Shown here piece after piece: positions 1-13,292 of a DNA stretch of 64,000 bases (within the stretch, counting starts at the first letter, position 1; each line of letters begins with the position of its first letter). The translations under genes and the position numbers were made by a program. The stretch is from positions 8,089,401 through 8,153,400 of the forward strand of contig OZ021722.1 of assembly GCA_963978545.1 (NCBI GenBank), in the 5' to 3' direction. This DNA is from Linyphia triangularis. Lineage: Eukaryota; Arthropoda; Arachnida; Araneae; Linyphiidae. Under the pieces are notes generated by a model, which did no database searches, was not told the origin of the DNA, and was given only the letters and a program-made list of their open reading frames with translations.

Positions 1-2554
1 CAATGAGGAATATATTTTTCCAAATTTTTTTTTGGCTGAAAATTTCTGGTGATATTTCAAGTAAAAAGTTAAAGCAAAATATTGTCTCTTTTTTTCTTCT
101 TAAACTTCTTAGTTTTTCTAGAACAAAGTTACTGTAGCAAAATTTTGCCATTTTAAAATTAATTACTTACTAAGACGGGAGCCTTTAATTTATATTATAG
201 AACACCCATGAAATTGGAAGTGGATCAAAACTTAGCCAAATCTGTCCTAGAAATTAAATTTGTAAATTACTTAAATTTCAGAAGTTTTTTTTTTTTTTTC
301 ACCACATAAAATGCTTTCAAGCCTCATCACCCGTGCCAGTTCTGACCCTCATTTGATAATTTGGTACTCAAATTTGCATAAATAGCTCAAAAATGCCAAC
401 TTAACTCCTTCACAATTTTCCAATTTTAACCTTTTTTAGCTTCCAAAATGCTTTTATCCTTCACTCGAACCGTGTCCAGTCTCCGTTTCTAGAGAGGAGT
501 GGGCGAAGTAAAATCTGATATCCAGTTTGGCAGCCCCCTTTTAGCCCCCCCCCCCCCCCCCCCCCAAGAAGGGAGGCTCGCGTGGGTATTGTCCGAGTCC
601 GAAATGGACACTGCGTTTTGGAAGACAGCTTCGAATGGAAGCATCGGGTGCTCTTCTCTTTGGAAATGGAGACACATATTAATGCAGTGCCAAATTTCAC
701 AAATCGATGGCATAGTGTAAAAACAAACCCAATTTAACTTTCATTCGGTTCGGTGCAAGTAAAAGAGTCTAAATCAATTTGAGAGCTCTTTTTTCAAAAG
801 AGGAATTTGTGATTTTCCGGCATTTTTGTGCGTGGGTGTGTGCAAATTCTGATCTTAAATTAAGATAGAAAGCATTTTCTATACAAAAAAAAAAACTTTT
901 TCGACATCCTCCCCTTTCCCCCACTTAAAAAAATATTTTTTCCTGGTAGACGTGGGGGAAATATTTGGATATTTTTCTAATAAAAAATTACATTAGCAAA
1001 ATTCTGTCTTTTTTTTTTTTTTTTTTAAATTTAGGCTTACATCTAATCAAAATAATAGAACGGTCATAAAATTTGAAGATTTTAAGAAAACTTTGCTGAT
1101 TTTTCTAGAACAAAATTACCATACAGTCAGTACTAGAAGTGTGGGTAGACGCGGGGTAACGCCCTCCCCCCCCCCTCATTTTCCAAGAAAATACCCATGC
1201 GTCTCCCCACTTCTAAAACAACTCAAATCTATCCCCCCACTTTCAAAAACTCTCAATCCGTCTAAAATTAAAGAAAAATAACATTAACTTTTAAATGTAG
1301 AGGCAATGTAGGCCAAAAAAAAAAAAAGGGGGGGGGTGGAAACCTGAGATTCTGACGGAAGAAACTGGCTGGGCGCTAAGAATCCAGATAGATAGCTAAA
1401 TGTATTAGAATGTTAATATATTGTATTAGCTCTTAGGGTGTTTTGAGAATACGGAATTATGCATTTACATTGGCTTGCCAGATATTTGGAAAATCAAACT
1501 GATATGTTGTTTGAACATGAAAAAATATATATTCAAAACAGCATTGATTTCTTAACTGTTACTTACTTTAAACTCTAAACGTAAAAATAACGGAATTGGG
1601 TGCTGCCAAGAAGGTGCATGGGAGGATGCTTGAATTCCCCTAGTTGCTTAAATTTTTATAAAAATGGAGAAAAGGACAATATTCACCGAAAAAAAACCGT
1701 GTGCGTTTTAATAATAGATGTTATATTTGTCATTGTTAGAAGAAAAATAGTTTTGAAAAATCAAGGTTTGAACAAAAAAAAAAAATTCCCCTTGTAACCT
1801 ATGATAATGAGTCTGTTCTTTTCCAAAAAGTGAGGGTATTCATATTTGTTGATGTTATACATTTCATTTTCCTTATTTCAAAATTGCTAATGGTTTTATA
1901 AATGTATATAACACATCGAAATTGGGCTGTGAAATAATAGAAAAACTATTCAAATGTATTTTATTTCGTAGAAGTAAATTATTTTTCAATTTGGGAATGG
2001 AAAAACTTAAGAATCATTTGAAAGTTTATTCTAAAAATGTAGCAGCAGTTAAGAAAAATCTGTTTTCTCAAGTTTCAAAAAATCAACACTAATTAATGCA
2101 TCAGTGGTGGCGATCAGGAGAAGAATCCGCTCTTTTTGAAACTCTAGTGATTTTGATGGCAGTATCATATAAATTTTGCAGTTTGCTTTCTCTTTCGATT
2201 CATATCCATTTTTGAAGATCATTATCTCCTAATCGTCTCCATTGTCGATATGACAAACCGAACTGGATAAGATTAAAAAACCAGGAATGACCCAAGATAA
2301 TCTATTCGTCTGGCCAGTGATGAGTTTATATTTGGATATCCCTCTTAAGATTAAAGATGATTGGAATGGTACACAAATTAATATTTTATAAAGACATTTT
2401 AAGTCGACTGGCGGATTTTAACTTGTTAATTTCATTTTAATTAATGGTGCAAATTCTGGAAAAGGAAGGGTATCAAGAAAGAACTTCTCCAAGTTTTCCT
2501 CTCGAGAAGGAGAAAAACTATAAAACTCTCCAATCGACATCTGCAACAATCTCT
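1..2554. other. AT-rich non-coding stretch
   Basis: No gene is supported here. The stretch is AT-rich with long A, T and C homopolymers, for example poly-C near 547-565. Similar short motifs containing TTTTTCTAGAACAAA recur near 115-150 and 1100-1130, and GGTAGACGTGGGGG-like motifs recur near 945 and 1144. These suggest decayed repeats that I cannot classify. Open frames under about 80 codons overlap on both strands and show no splice-site or composition support. Confidence 0.6.
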
Positions 2555-2558
2555 TTAA

Positions 2559-3094
2559 CACGTTGACGTCACCCATATTCGGGTGACAGCATAGTTTCTG
2601 ATCCGGCCGCGTCACCCGTATTTGACTGTTTTGCGAAAGATATCCGTAAGTATTTGAAAAGATATTTCACACCAAGTAACAAAACTATTGAATTGTTATA
2701 AAAGTAATATGAAAATGGATTATTAAGAAAGTTATTGTAAGTCTCGTAAAAGCTTTTTTTTTTTTTTTTCCCCCACTGCTATTTGACTCACTAGGAAATA
2801 AGTTTTATATTTTTCTTTTCGACATTTCAATGAATTAGAGTTTAAGTTATATTCTCTTTACTCGGCAAAGATTCAAACTGATCGTGTAAAGCGGCGAAAT
2901 GAGAAACAGATGCGAAACACAAATAAACAGACATGACACCGTGGAAACAAACGGAACGAGAAATTATTCTTGCGACCACCAGCTAATCGCATTATTCAAA
3001 TGTCGGCGCGGGTACTCAGCAGAATACGCTTTGTACAGCGGTACTCGTGGCCTGAAGGAGATTTCAACAGTAAACGCGCGTGGCAGTCAACGTG
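2559..3094. mobile_element. piggyBac-like non-autonomous element (putative)
   Basis: The left end reads TTAA then CACGTTGACGTCACCC. The right end reads GGCAGTCAACGTG then TTGA. The outer nine bases (CACGTTGAC / GTCAACGTG) are a perfect terminal inverted repeat. TTAA on the left and TTGA (one change) on the right fit the TTAA target duplication of the piggyBac superfamily. At about 536 bp with no transposase-like frame, it would be a MITE. The interior is more GC-rich than its surroundings. The short inverted repeat and the imperfect right TTAA leave room for chance. Confidence 0.5.
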
Positions 3095-3098
3095 TTGA

Positions 3099-4607
3099 TT
3101 CACTTTGAAAACGGATTTCGAGGAGCTACAGAATCTGGGAATTTATCCGAACCCATTGTATGTTGTATCTCTGAAATTCTGAGTCAGATGATTATGTTAA
3201 ATCTAGGCTCCGAAAACTCAAATCAGGTGATGATCCTGTTAGGGTGAGATCCTAGTCAAATGTGTCTGAATGGAAACTCGATTTCTTATGGAAATTTTTC
3301 AGAATGAAAATTGTTAAAAAAAAATCATGTAAATAATCTGTTTAAAATGTGTTATACATAGATAATCTGTTTAAAAATTGTTGTAAAAAATCTGTTTAGA
3401 TATTTGTGTCAGTAATATGTTGGAAAATGTCATATAACCCATTTATAAAGTGTCAAGCAATCTGTTAAAATGGGTTATGCAAAGCAAATTGCTTAAAAAT
3501 CCATATAACTTTACAGTTTAAAAAATTATTTAAATAAAAAAAAGTCTATACACACTTATTTTTTTTCCTTTTAAATTTTTGAGGTGCCCAATAATCTGTT
3601 TTGAGGTTATGAAAGTAGTATTAATAAAGTAATTTATTCTTAGTTGTCTTTTTTACTCCCCCCACCCAACAGAAAAGTGTACATTAGTAACGATGCGACA
3701 TAGCGTTCCCACACCTTTTTATTTTACACTACATCGCTGCTTTTAATACCAAGGTCAGTTTCAAGCCACACACACACACAAAAAAATCCGTATTGTCGTC
3801 TAATAGTCAGATTTACTGTTATTCCAAAACGACACGTCGTTTCCCCGCGTTTATTCGTTTTGAAAATTTGTTTCCAATTTGTTTCAGCATAACAACAAGG
3901 CTCTCCTAAACTGTGTGAGAGCAAAATTTAATTCGAAAGAATTAAATCACTCCAAACAAACGATCTTTAAAAATTAAACCTAGGCTGGATATGAAAAACT
4001 TAACTCTTTCAACAAAAGTGAAATACTTCCGTTGCCGAAAAAATAACCTTGTCCTGTCAGCAGATAATTGCAATTTATAAGATACTTAATCGACTCAAGC
4101 TGTTTCCAAAAGGGCAGAGGAGGAGTCAACATTTTAATTATTACATTTCAAAGTACTTTTACAAAATTTATTGCAATAAAAAAAGTGTGAAATGTAATTT
4201 GATCGTTGTTGATTATGATCATCAGTTATAACGTTTCGACCCCTTGTAATTTAAATAAATTGTCCATCGATTGATTTCATTCATTTATGAATTTCTTCTA
4301 TGTTTTTACAAGAGTATATTAGTCAAATGTATGTATCAAGCTGGCCACAAAATTAAGGAAAATAAAGTTCCCTGAAGGATTTCTAAAATTTTCCTTGATT
4401 TTACGACAAACTTTTTTTCAAGTCAGAGCAGTAGCCTTATTAGAAATCGTTTTGTGAAATATTTTTATAAGAATTAATAAAATTAATTAAAAAAAACTAA
4501 TCAAAATTTTAATTTTTTTGAAGTACAATTAAAAGGCTAAAACTACTTATGTTGAAATTTTCAGAGCTGTACCCCTATTCGAAATCGTTTTGTAAAATAT
4601 TTGTTAA

Positions 4608-4638
<31 letters not shown>

Positions 4639-4889
4639 TCAAAATTTCAAAATTGTTTTTCAAAAGTTTAATTAAAAGGCCAAAACTACTTATGTTTAAA
4701 ATTTCATAGCTCTACGCCTATTTTAAGGAGAATTTCTATAGATCCGGAGACACACAGCAAACGTGTTTTATTATTATAGATAATAAGATTTATAGACAGT
4801 ATATACATAATTAAACACACATAACATTTGAATGAAATAGTAACATTTGAAATAACAGTTTGACTAGATAATATACACAATATTCTTAC
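3099..4889. other. AT-rich non-coding stretch with repeat debris
   Basis: No gene is supported. Variants of the phrase AATCTGTTTAAAA recur between about 3330 and 3500, suggesting a degenerate tandem or fold-back repeat. There is a short (CA)n run near 3765-3782. Positions 4345-4420 carry a decayed piece of a dispersed family seen elsewhere in the window (the motif around TTCCCTGA...TTTTACG). Two related blocks at about 4420-4560 and 4560-4710 share the phrases TTTTGTGAAATATTT and CAAAACTACTTATG. Confidence 0.5.
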
Positions 4890-5417
4890 TGTAATCCTGG
4901 AATGCAAATCAATGCCTTTTCAAGACCTAAATAATATTTTTTTTAAGGCCCTATGAATTCCAGTGCGGCGCAGATAAATGGAAATGAATTTTTTAAATTA
5001 TTGCAGTAGGGAACATACAATCAACAAAAAATAAAAACTTTAAAGGACTTCTCAAGTATTTTCAATGGCTTGAAAACATATATACAAACAATACCCTGAT
5101 ATATGTATACAAACAATTATGAGGAAACAAGTGGGAATGTTGGCAGACAGCATACCAAAAAGCATTTTAAGATATGCAAACAATTGTTTACAATTTGTTC
5201 ATGGTGAGGGGTTTAAAGGTTCATGAAAATGAAAGTATAAATTATAAGATTTATAGATATAACAACATAACACTCGAGAACGCTGGTTACATTTCTGTAC
5301 AATTAATAGTTTTCTAGATAATATACACAGTATTCCTACTGAAATCGTGGAATGCAAATCAATGACTTTTAATGACTTTTCAAGACACAAATAATATTAT
5401 TGAAGGATCATTGGAAA
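4890..5417. repeat. Divergent relatives of the 435-bp satellite
   Basis: Two imperfect copies of the phrase AATCAATG(A/C)(C/T)TTTTCAAGAC lie here (about 4907 and 5358), each followed by AATAATATT and an AAGG run. This is the same module found in the array that follows. They are too diverged to belong to the homogenised array and look like its flanking or ancestral form. The same text also appears in the dispersed repeat at 46.2-46.9 kb. Confidence 0.6.
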
Positions 5418-8400
5418 GTTATTTAAAGGCATCATGTCTTTAATGTGTGACTTTACATGCCTTTACACATCATGTCTTTAATCCAGCCACATTTGGACAA
5501 GTATTAAAATCTTACAAGCACAATTTGCTTTTTGCCTTCTGGACAGATTTTGATGATGTTTCAATCCAGTTTGACGAGGTAATATACACACTATTTCTAA
5601 CGAAACCACTGAAGGTAAATCAAGGACTTTTCAAGACCTCAATAATGTTTTTTAAGGTTCTTTGAAAATTTGTATTCTCACATCATGTCTTTACAATTGA
5701 TTCGACCACAGCACAAATATCAAAATTCTACAAGCACAACTTGCTTTCTGCCTTAAGTGGACATATTTTGATAACGTTTCAATTCAATTTTTATATGCAC
5801 TGTGCTTCAGCCATAACACATTATATGTGCACTTCCCACGCATAGTATTCTTAATTAACTTCGCTAACTCTTTTTCCAATGTGTTTATGGTGAGAGGTTT
5901 AAAGGTTTATGAAAGTGAAAATATACATAATACAATTTTTAGATATATACATAAATATACACACATATTTTAGTAAATTGGTAATATTTTGGTACAATTA
6001 ACAGTTTGACTAGGTTATATACACATTATTTCTAATGAAACCACTGAAGGTAAATCAATGACTTTTCAAGACCTAAATAAAGTTTTTTAAGGTTCTTTGA
6101 AAAATTGTATTCTCACATCATGTCTTTACAATTGATTCGACCACAGCACTAATATACAAATTCTACAAGCACTACTTGCTTTCTGCCTTAAGTGGACATA
6201 TTTTGATGACGTTTCAATTCAATTTTTATATGCACTGTGCTTCAGCCATAACACATTATATGTGCACTTCCCACGCATAGTATTCTTAATTAACTTCGCT
6301 AACTCTCTTTTCAATGTGTTTATGGTGAGAGGTTTAAAGGTTTATGAAAGTGAAAATATACATAATACAATTTTTAGATATATACATAAATATACACACA
6401 TATTTTAGTAAATTGGTAATATTTTGGTACAATTAACAGTTTGACTAGGTTATATACACATTATTTCTAATGAAACCACTGAAGGTAAATCAATGACTTT
6501 TCAAGACCTAAATAAAGTTTTTTAAGGTTCTTTGAAAAATTGTATTCTCACATCATGTCTTTACAATTGATTCGACCACGGCACTAATATACAAATTCTA
6601 CAAGCACTACTTGCTTTCTGCCTTAAGTGGACATATTTTGATAACGTTTCAATTCAATTTTTATATGCACTGTGCTTCAGCCATAACACATTATATGTGC
6701 ACTTCCCACGCATAGTATTCTTAATTAACTTCGCTAACTCATTTTTCAATGTGTTTATGGTGAGAGGTTTAAAGGTTTATGAAAGTGAAAATATACATAA
6801 TACAATTTTTAGATATATACATAATACAATTTTTAGATATATACATAAATATACACACATATTTTAGTAAATTGGTAATATTTTGGTACAATTAACAGTT
6901 TGACTAGGTTATATACACATTATTTCTAATGAAACCACTGAAGGTAAATCAATGACTTTTCAAGACCTAAATAAAGTTTTTTAAGGTTCTTTGAAAAATT
7001 GTATTCTCACATCATGTCTTTACAATTGATTCGACCACAGCACTAATATACAAATTCTACAAGCACTACTTGCTTTCTGCCTTAAGTGGACATATTTTGA
7101 TGACGTTTCAATTCAATTTTTATATGCACTGTGCTTCAGCCATAACACATTATATGTGCACTTCCCACGCATAGTATTCTTAATTAACTTCGCTAACTCA
7201 TTTTTCAATGTGTTTATGGTGAGAGGTTTAAAGGTTTATGAAAGTGAAAATATACATAATACAATTTTTAGATATATACATAAATATACACACATATTTT
7301 AGTAAATTGGTAATATTTTGGTACAATTAACAGTTTGACTAGGTTATATACACATTATTTCTAATGAAACCACTGAAGGTAAATCAATGACTTTTCAAGA
7401 CCTAAATAAAGTTTTTTAAGGTTCTTTGAAAAATTGTATTCTCACATCATGTCTTTACAATTGATTCGACCACAGCACTAATATACAAATTCTACAAGCA
7501 CAACTTGCTTTCTGCCTTAAGTGGACATATTTTGATAACGTTTCAATTCAATTTTTATATGCACTGTGCTTCAGCCATAACACATTATATGTGCACTTCC
7601 CACGCATAGTATTCTTAATTAACTTCGCTAACTCATTTTTCAATGTGTTTATGGTGAGAGGTTTAAAGGTTTATGAAAGTGAAAATATACATAATACAAT
7701 TTTTAGATATATACATAATACAATTTTTAGATATATACATAAATATACACACATATTTTAGTAAATTGGTAATATTTTGGTACAATTAACAGTTTGACTA
7801 GGTTATATACACACTATTTCTAATGAAATCACTGAAGGTAAATCAATGACTTTTCAAGACCTAAATAAAGTTTTTTAAGGTTCTTTGAAAATTTTTATTC
7901 TCACATCATGTCTTTACAATTGATTCGACCACAACACTAATATCAAAATTCTACAAGCACAACTTGCTTTCTGCCTTTTTTGATGACGTTTCAATTCAAT
8001 TTTTATATGCACTGTGCTTCAGCCATAACACATTATATGTGCACTTCCCACGCATAGTATTCTTAATTAACTTCGCTAACTCTCTTTTCAATGTGTTTAT
8101 GGTGAGAGGTTTAAAGGTTTATGAAAGTGAAAATATACATAATACAATTTTTAGATATATACATAAATATACACACATATTTTAGTAAATTGGTAATATT
8201 TTGGTACAATTAACAGTTTGACTAGGTTATATACACATTATTTCTAATGAAACCACTGAAGGTAAATCAATGACTTTTCAAGACCTAAATAAAGTTTTTT
8301 AAGGTTCTTTGAAAAATTGTATTCTCACATCATGTCTTTACAATTGATTCGACCACAGCACTAATATACAAATTCTACAAGCACAACTTGCTTTCTGCCT

Positions 8401-10780
8401 TAAGTGGACATATTTTGATAACGTTTCAATTCAATTTTTATATGCACTGTGCTTCAGCCATTAAACATTATATGTGCACTTCCCACGCATAGTATTCTTA
8501 ATTAACTTCGCTAACTCATTTTTCAATGTGTTTATGGTGAGAGGTTTAAAGGTTTATGAAAGTGAAAATATACATAATACAATTTTTAGATATATACATA
8601 AATATACACACATATTTTAGTAAATTGGTAATATTTTGGTACAATTAACAGTTTGACTAGGTAAAATACACACTATTTCTAATGAAACCACTGAAGGTAA
8701 ATCAATGACTTTTCAAGACCTAAATAAAGTTTTTTAAGGTTCTTTGAAAAATTGTATTCTCACATCATGTCTTTACAATTGATTCGACCACAGCACTAAT
8801 ATACAAATTCTACAAGCACAACTTGCTTTCTGCCTTAAGTGGACATATTTTGATAACGTTTCAATTCAATTTTTATATGCACTGTGCTTCAGCCATAACA
8901 CATTATATGTGCACTTCCCACGCATAGTATTCTTAATTAACTTCGCTAACTCATTTTTCAATGTGTTTATGGTGAGAGGTTCAAAGGTTTATGAAAGTGA
9001 AAATATACATAATACAATTTTTAGATATATACATAATACAATTTTTAGATATATACATAATACAATTTTTAGATATATACATAAATATACACACATATTT
9101 TAGTAAATTGGTAATATTTTGGTACAATTAACAGTTTGACTAGGTTATATACACACTATTTTTAATGAAACCACTGAAGGTAAATCAATGACTTTTCAAG
9201 ACCTAAATAAAGTTTTTTAAGGTTCTTTGAAAAACTGTATTCTCACATCATGTCTTTACAATTGATTCGACCACAGCACCAATATACAAATTCTACAAGC
9301 ACAACTTGCTTTCTGCCTTAAGTGGACATATTTTGATAACGTTTCAATTCAATTTTTATATGCACTGTGCTTCAGCCATAACACATTATATGTGCACTTC
9401 CCACGCATAGTATTCTTTATTAACTTCGCTAACTCTCTTTTCAATGTGTTTATGGTGAGAGGTTTAAAGGTTTATGAAAGTGAAAATATACATAATACAA
9501 TTTTTAGATATATACATAATACAATTTTTAGATATATACATAAATATACACACATATTTTAGTAAATTGGTAATATTTTGGTACAATTAACAGTTTGACT
9601 AGGTTATATACACACTATTTCTAATGAAACCACTGAAGGTAAATCAATGACTTTTCAAGACCTAAATAAAGTTTTTTAAGGTTCTTTGAAAATTTGTATT
9701 CTCACATCATGTCTTTAATATGTGGCTTTACAATTGATTCGATCACAGCACTAATATGAAAATTCAACAAGCATAACTTGCTTTCTGCCTCAAGTGGACA
9801 TATTTTGATGACTTTTCAGTTCAGTGTTTTATATGCACTGTGCTTTAGCCATAGCATATTATATGTGCACTTCCCACACATAGTATTCGTATTCGTCACA
9901 GTATTCTGGTCGCAAACTCTTATGGCCATACAAGTATTATTACAGTGCAGCAAGTATAGATAATTATACGTAGTAAATACACATAGTAAATATACATAGT
10001 AAATAATTATACATATACATATATAGTAAATACAATTAAAGTATACATAATACAATTCATAGATATATACATAAATATACACACATATAATTTGTGTAAG
10101 TTATTCACATTTCGATTATACAGAGTATTTCAATGACTTTTCCAAGACCTAAATAATGTTTTTTAGGGATCTTTGAAAATTTTGATTTCTCACATAATGT
10201 CTTTAATATGTGGCTTTACAATTGATTCGATCACAGCACTAATATGAAAATTCTACAAGCATAACTTGCTTTCTGCCTCAAGTGGACATATATTGATGAC
10301 GTTTCAGTTCAGTGTTTTATATGCACTGTGCTTTAGCCATAGCATATTATATGTGCACTTCCCACACATAGTATTCGTATTCGTCACAGTATTCTGGTCG
10401 CAAACTCTTTTGGCCATACAAGTATTATTACAGTGCAGCAAGTATAGATAATTATACGTAGTAAATACACATAGTAAATATACATAGTAAATAATTATAC
10501 ATATACATACATAGTAAATACAATTAAAGTATACATAATACAATTCATAGATATATACATAAATATACACACATATAATTTGTGTAAGTTATTCACATTT
10601 CGATTATACAGAGTATTTCAATGACTTTTCCAAGACCTAAATAATGTTTTTTAGGGATCTTTGAAAATTTTGATTTCTCACATAATGTCTTTAATATGTG
10701 GCTTTACAATTGATTCGATCACAGCACTAATATCAAAATGCTACAAGCACAACTTGCTTTTGATTTGGGGACGTTTCAAC
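5418..10780. repeat. Satellite array, about 435-bp unit, about 12 copies
   Basis: The phrase CTTGCTTTCTGCC recurs at about 5745, 6178, 6613, 7072, 7507, 7966, 8389, 8824, 9307, 9779 and 10267. Spacings are mainly 423-437 bp, with 459 and 483 variants. The longer units are explained by an internal 24-bp sub-repeat (ATACATAATACAATTTTTAG plus four bases) present once, twice (near 6790, 7690 and 9490) or three times (near 9005-9076). Neighbouring units are near-identical. The last two units (about 9690-10670) form a divergent subfamily of about 488 bp with extra ATAGTAAATA text. The array is AT-rich and non-coding. Frames of 60-90 codons repeat with the unit and are not genes. Confidence 0.95.
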
Positions 10781-11536
10781 TCAATATTTTCTGAAATTTT
10801 CCATCGTCTAATCATCATTCTGGGAATAGTCATCGTTTAGTCATCTTTCAGGGATTCGTCATCGTTCTGTGATTAGTCTTCTTAGTCATCATTTGGTCAT
10901 CGTTCTGGTATCGTTCAGGACTTTCGAAACTCAAGGAGGCCATATTTTAAGTAAATATTAAAAGTTTAAAATCTCTAATTAAATTCAACCAGCAAAAAAT
11001 ATTAAATTCATATAAAAACTAAATTTAAATTATTAAATAAAAATTATTAAATTAATCAAATCTCAACTTGACAAAATAATTAACAATCCATTTATATTAA
11101 TTCTGTGTAAAATTAGCGTTTAAACATGTAATTAAAATAGCAATAAAAAAAAATCCTGAATCTTTTTTCTTTTTTTATAATCTTTCGCAAGTTTTAAAAA
11201 TTTTATTCCTAAATATTAGTTTAATTCAAGCAGGCATAACAATTTCATTACTATTGTTTCATAACTATTTTTATGCAACTTGAAATTTTTCAAAGCATGA
11301 ATTCTTCATGCAATGTCCCAACTTACAACATTTAACGTTCAGTAATCAATGTCAGATTTTGAGAGAGAAAAAATAAAAGGAAAAAAAAATACACCAAAAC
11401 TCAAAAATGGAATTTACTTCATAATACATTTTAACTTCCAAGAAATTGTTTGGGAATCAGCTAGAGTTCAAAAATTTAAATAGCTGTAATATTGTCTCTA
11501 CCAAACCACATCACCCAACCTGACTTATATCTAAAA
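10781..11536. other. AT-rich non-coding stretch with degenerate short repeats
   Basis: Positions about 10800-10920 hold loosely repeated TAGTCATC and TCATCGTT phrases, a decayed short tandem repeat. The remainder is AT-rich and featureless. No gene is supported. Confidence 0.5.
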
Positions 11537-11732
11537 AACAAAAAAGTTACAATTCATTTACGCCACTTGTTGATACTTGGATACAGCCAATATGAACTGC
11601 TGAAAGGACCATCAGCAAAGCTCAACTTCGAATAATGTGATTTCTCTTGTGTGACTGCAGCCGGTTGGTAGAGCACTGACCTCCCAAACGACTTACAGCA
11701 AGTCTGAACCACAAATATTGCCGACGAATGGA
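11537..11732. repeat. Inverted duplicated segment, copy A, left part
   Basis: This piece continues at 16566 after the hAT insertion. Together they match, in reverse complement, the uninterrupted segment at about 26800-27830. Shared landmarks are the text around AGCCGGTTGGTAGAGCAC and the region that becomes the hAT target. The phrase GGTTGGTAGAGCACTGACC resembles a tRNA A-box region, but there is no B-box in the right place, so I do not call a tRNA or SINE. The last eight bases (CGAATGGA, 11725-11732) are the left target-site duplication. Confidence 0.75.
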
Positions 11733-12872
11733 CAGGGGCGGATTTAGAGGTCAATCACGGGGGGTGCGATTATGACCGTGAGTGGTTACAGTCGCGGTAA
11801 TAATTTTTCAACTTGGAAGAGAGGGGGAGGGGAGGGGAGGGGTATCATCAATTAGTATGATACTACCAGGGTTCAATGGAGAAAAAAAAAATTAGAGGGT
11901 TTGATCATCCTCTTTTGCGTCCCATATAGCAAATTACCCCGAAAATGTAATAAAAAATTACATTATTAATATTTAGTATTTTTTATTAGAAAAAGAATAG
12001 TTAAGAGCTCAAAAAAATATCTCATGCAGATCAGGTGAAGTGTAAAAAGTTCAACAACCCTGAAAATTCAACTTTTTTTATGCAAGTTAATTAACCAATA
12101 TATTCAACATCATAAATAATTTAATGCAGAAAAGAGGCGGCAGATCTTTTAACGACTTTAGACAACACTGCAGGTACATTAAACTCTATACTCATAAAGT
12201 TTTAATAATTTCCAAAGTTAAACAATGCTTTTCAACTGTGTTTGACATCACATTAGCAAATTAAAATATAAGTTACATAAACTTGAGACTATACACTATA
12301 ATATTGATCTTTGCATTCAAATTTGATACGGCATTATTTACTGTTTCCATATTTTCCTTTATTTAAATGAAAATCGAGGGTTTGGCGATATTTTTATGTG
12401 GGAAGAGAGAGGGGAAAAAAAAAAAAAAAAAAAAAAAACTGGGGAAAAAAGCCGAAACGCGAAACTTGGTGATGATATTCAATAAACATTACACTGTCAT
12501 TCCTTGTACAAAAAACAGAAAAATATCAATCGTTGATGGGCGATGCTCAAGGTTGAAAAGCGAGTGTTAAAGGCACTCGTTTTTTAGCTTTTTCCGCTTT
12601 TATCAGATTTCTATGGGAATTTCGGTGGGGACGATTGCGCAACCTTAATTGTAGGTCCCATGGCTACCACTAACCCGCACACCAAATTTGACTATCGTAC
12701 GTCAATTCGTTTAGGTGTTATGCTGACCACGTACAAATAGACATTTTATCTAGACCACTTTTTTGAAATCAGGATGTTTTAAAACCAGGGGAAAAAGAAA
12801 AAAAAAATCGATTTTTTTTACTAAATGCTATACACTTTCATTGCCCTATGTAAACATATGGGTAACTGAAAG

Positions 12873-13292
12873 TAAAAACGTGTTTGGCTATGATTCTCAA
12901 TATTTTGAAAAGAAGTACAAAACAACATGGAACTCACTTTAAACTGTTAAGGATAAATTACATTTTTATAATTTATGAAAATAATTTCGTTTGACATTGT
13001 CAAAGGGTTTTAAGGATTTTGCATATGAAAGGGTGTAGATACAATGCTTATTTCAGTAAAATCAGTTTATTTTTATAAGAATGATATATTTTATTACAAT
13101 CTATTCAAATATTACTTTGATAATTGCACACAATATCGAATATCAGTGTGAACGATAAGTCCCTTCTTCGGATCATTCGGACAAAAATGAAATATTTAAA
13201 CATTTTTCGGAAAAAACAAAGATATAAACAAATATTGTTGATGAAATATTACATTTTGTGAAATAAGTAAAATTAAAAAAAAAAAAATCTTA
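12873..13292 (+). repeat. Internal direct repeat of the hAT element, unit 1
   Basis: About 420 bp, from the AAAACGTG phrase to the poly-A tract and TCTTA. It is repeated at 15110-15548 in the same orientation. Shared text includes GGAACTCACTTTAAACTG, AAGGATAAATTACATTTT and ATTTTATTACAATCTATTCA. The same pair occurs in copy 2 of the element, so the duplication predates the split of the two copies. Confidence 0.85.

Noticed and set aside
7964..10570. 60-90 codon frames inside the 435-bp satellite
   Set aside because: They recur with the unit, are AT-rich and low in complexity, and change with each 24-bp sub-repeat copy.
11650..11700. tRNA or SINE promoter (GGTTGGTAGAGCACTGACC resembles an A-box)
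   Set aside because: No B-box at the expected distance and orientation, and no cloverleaf pairing of the following stem.
12367..12570. Frame with a poly-lysine tract in hAT copy 1 and its relative in copy 2
   Set aside because: The frame is not preserved in copy 2 (different poly-A length), so it is not a transposase part.
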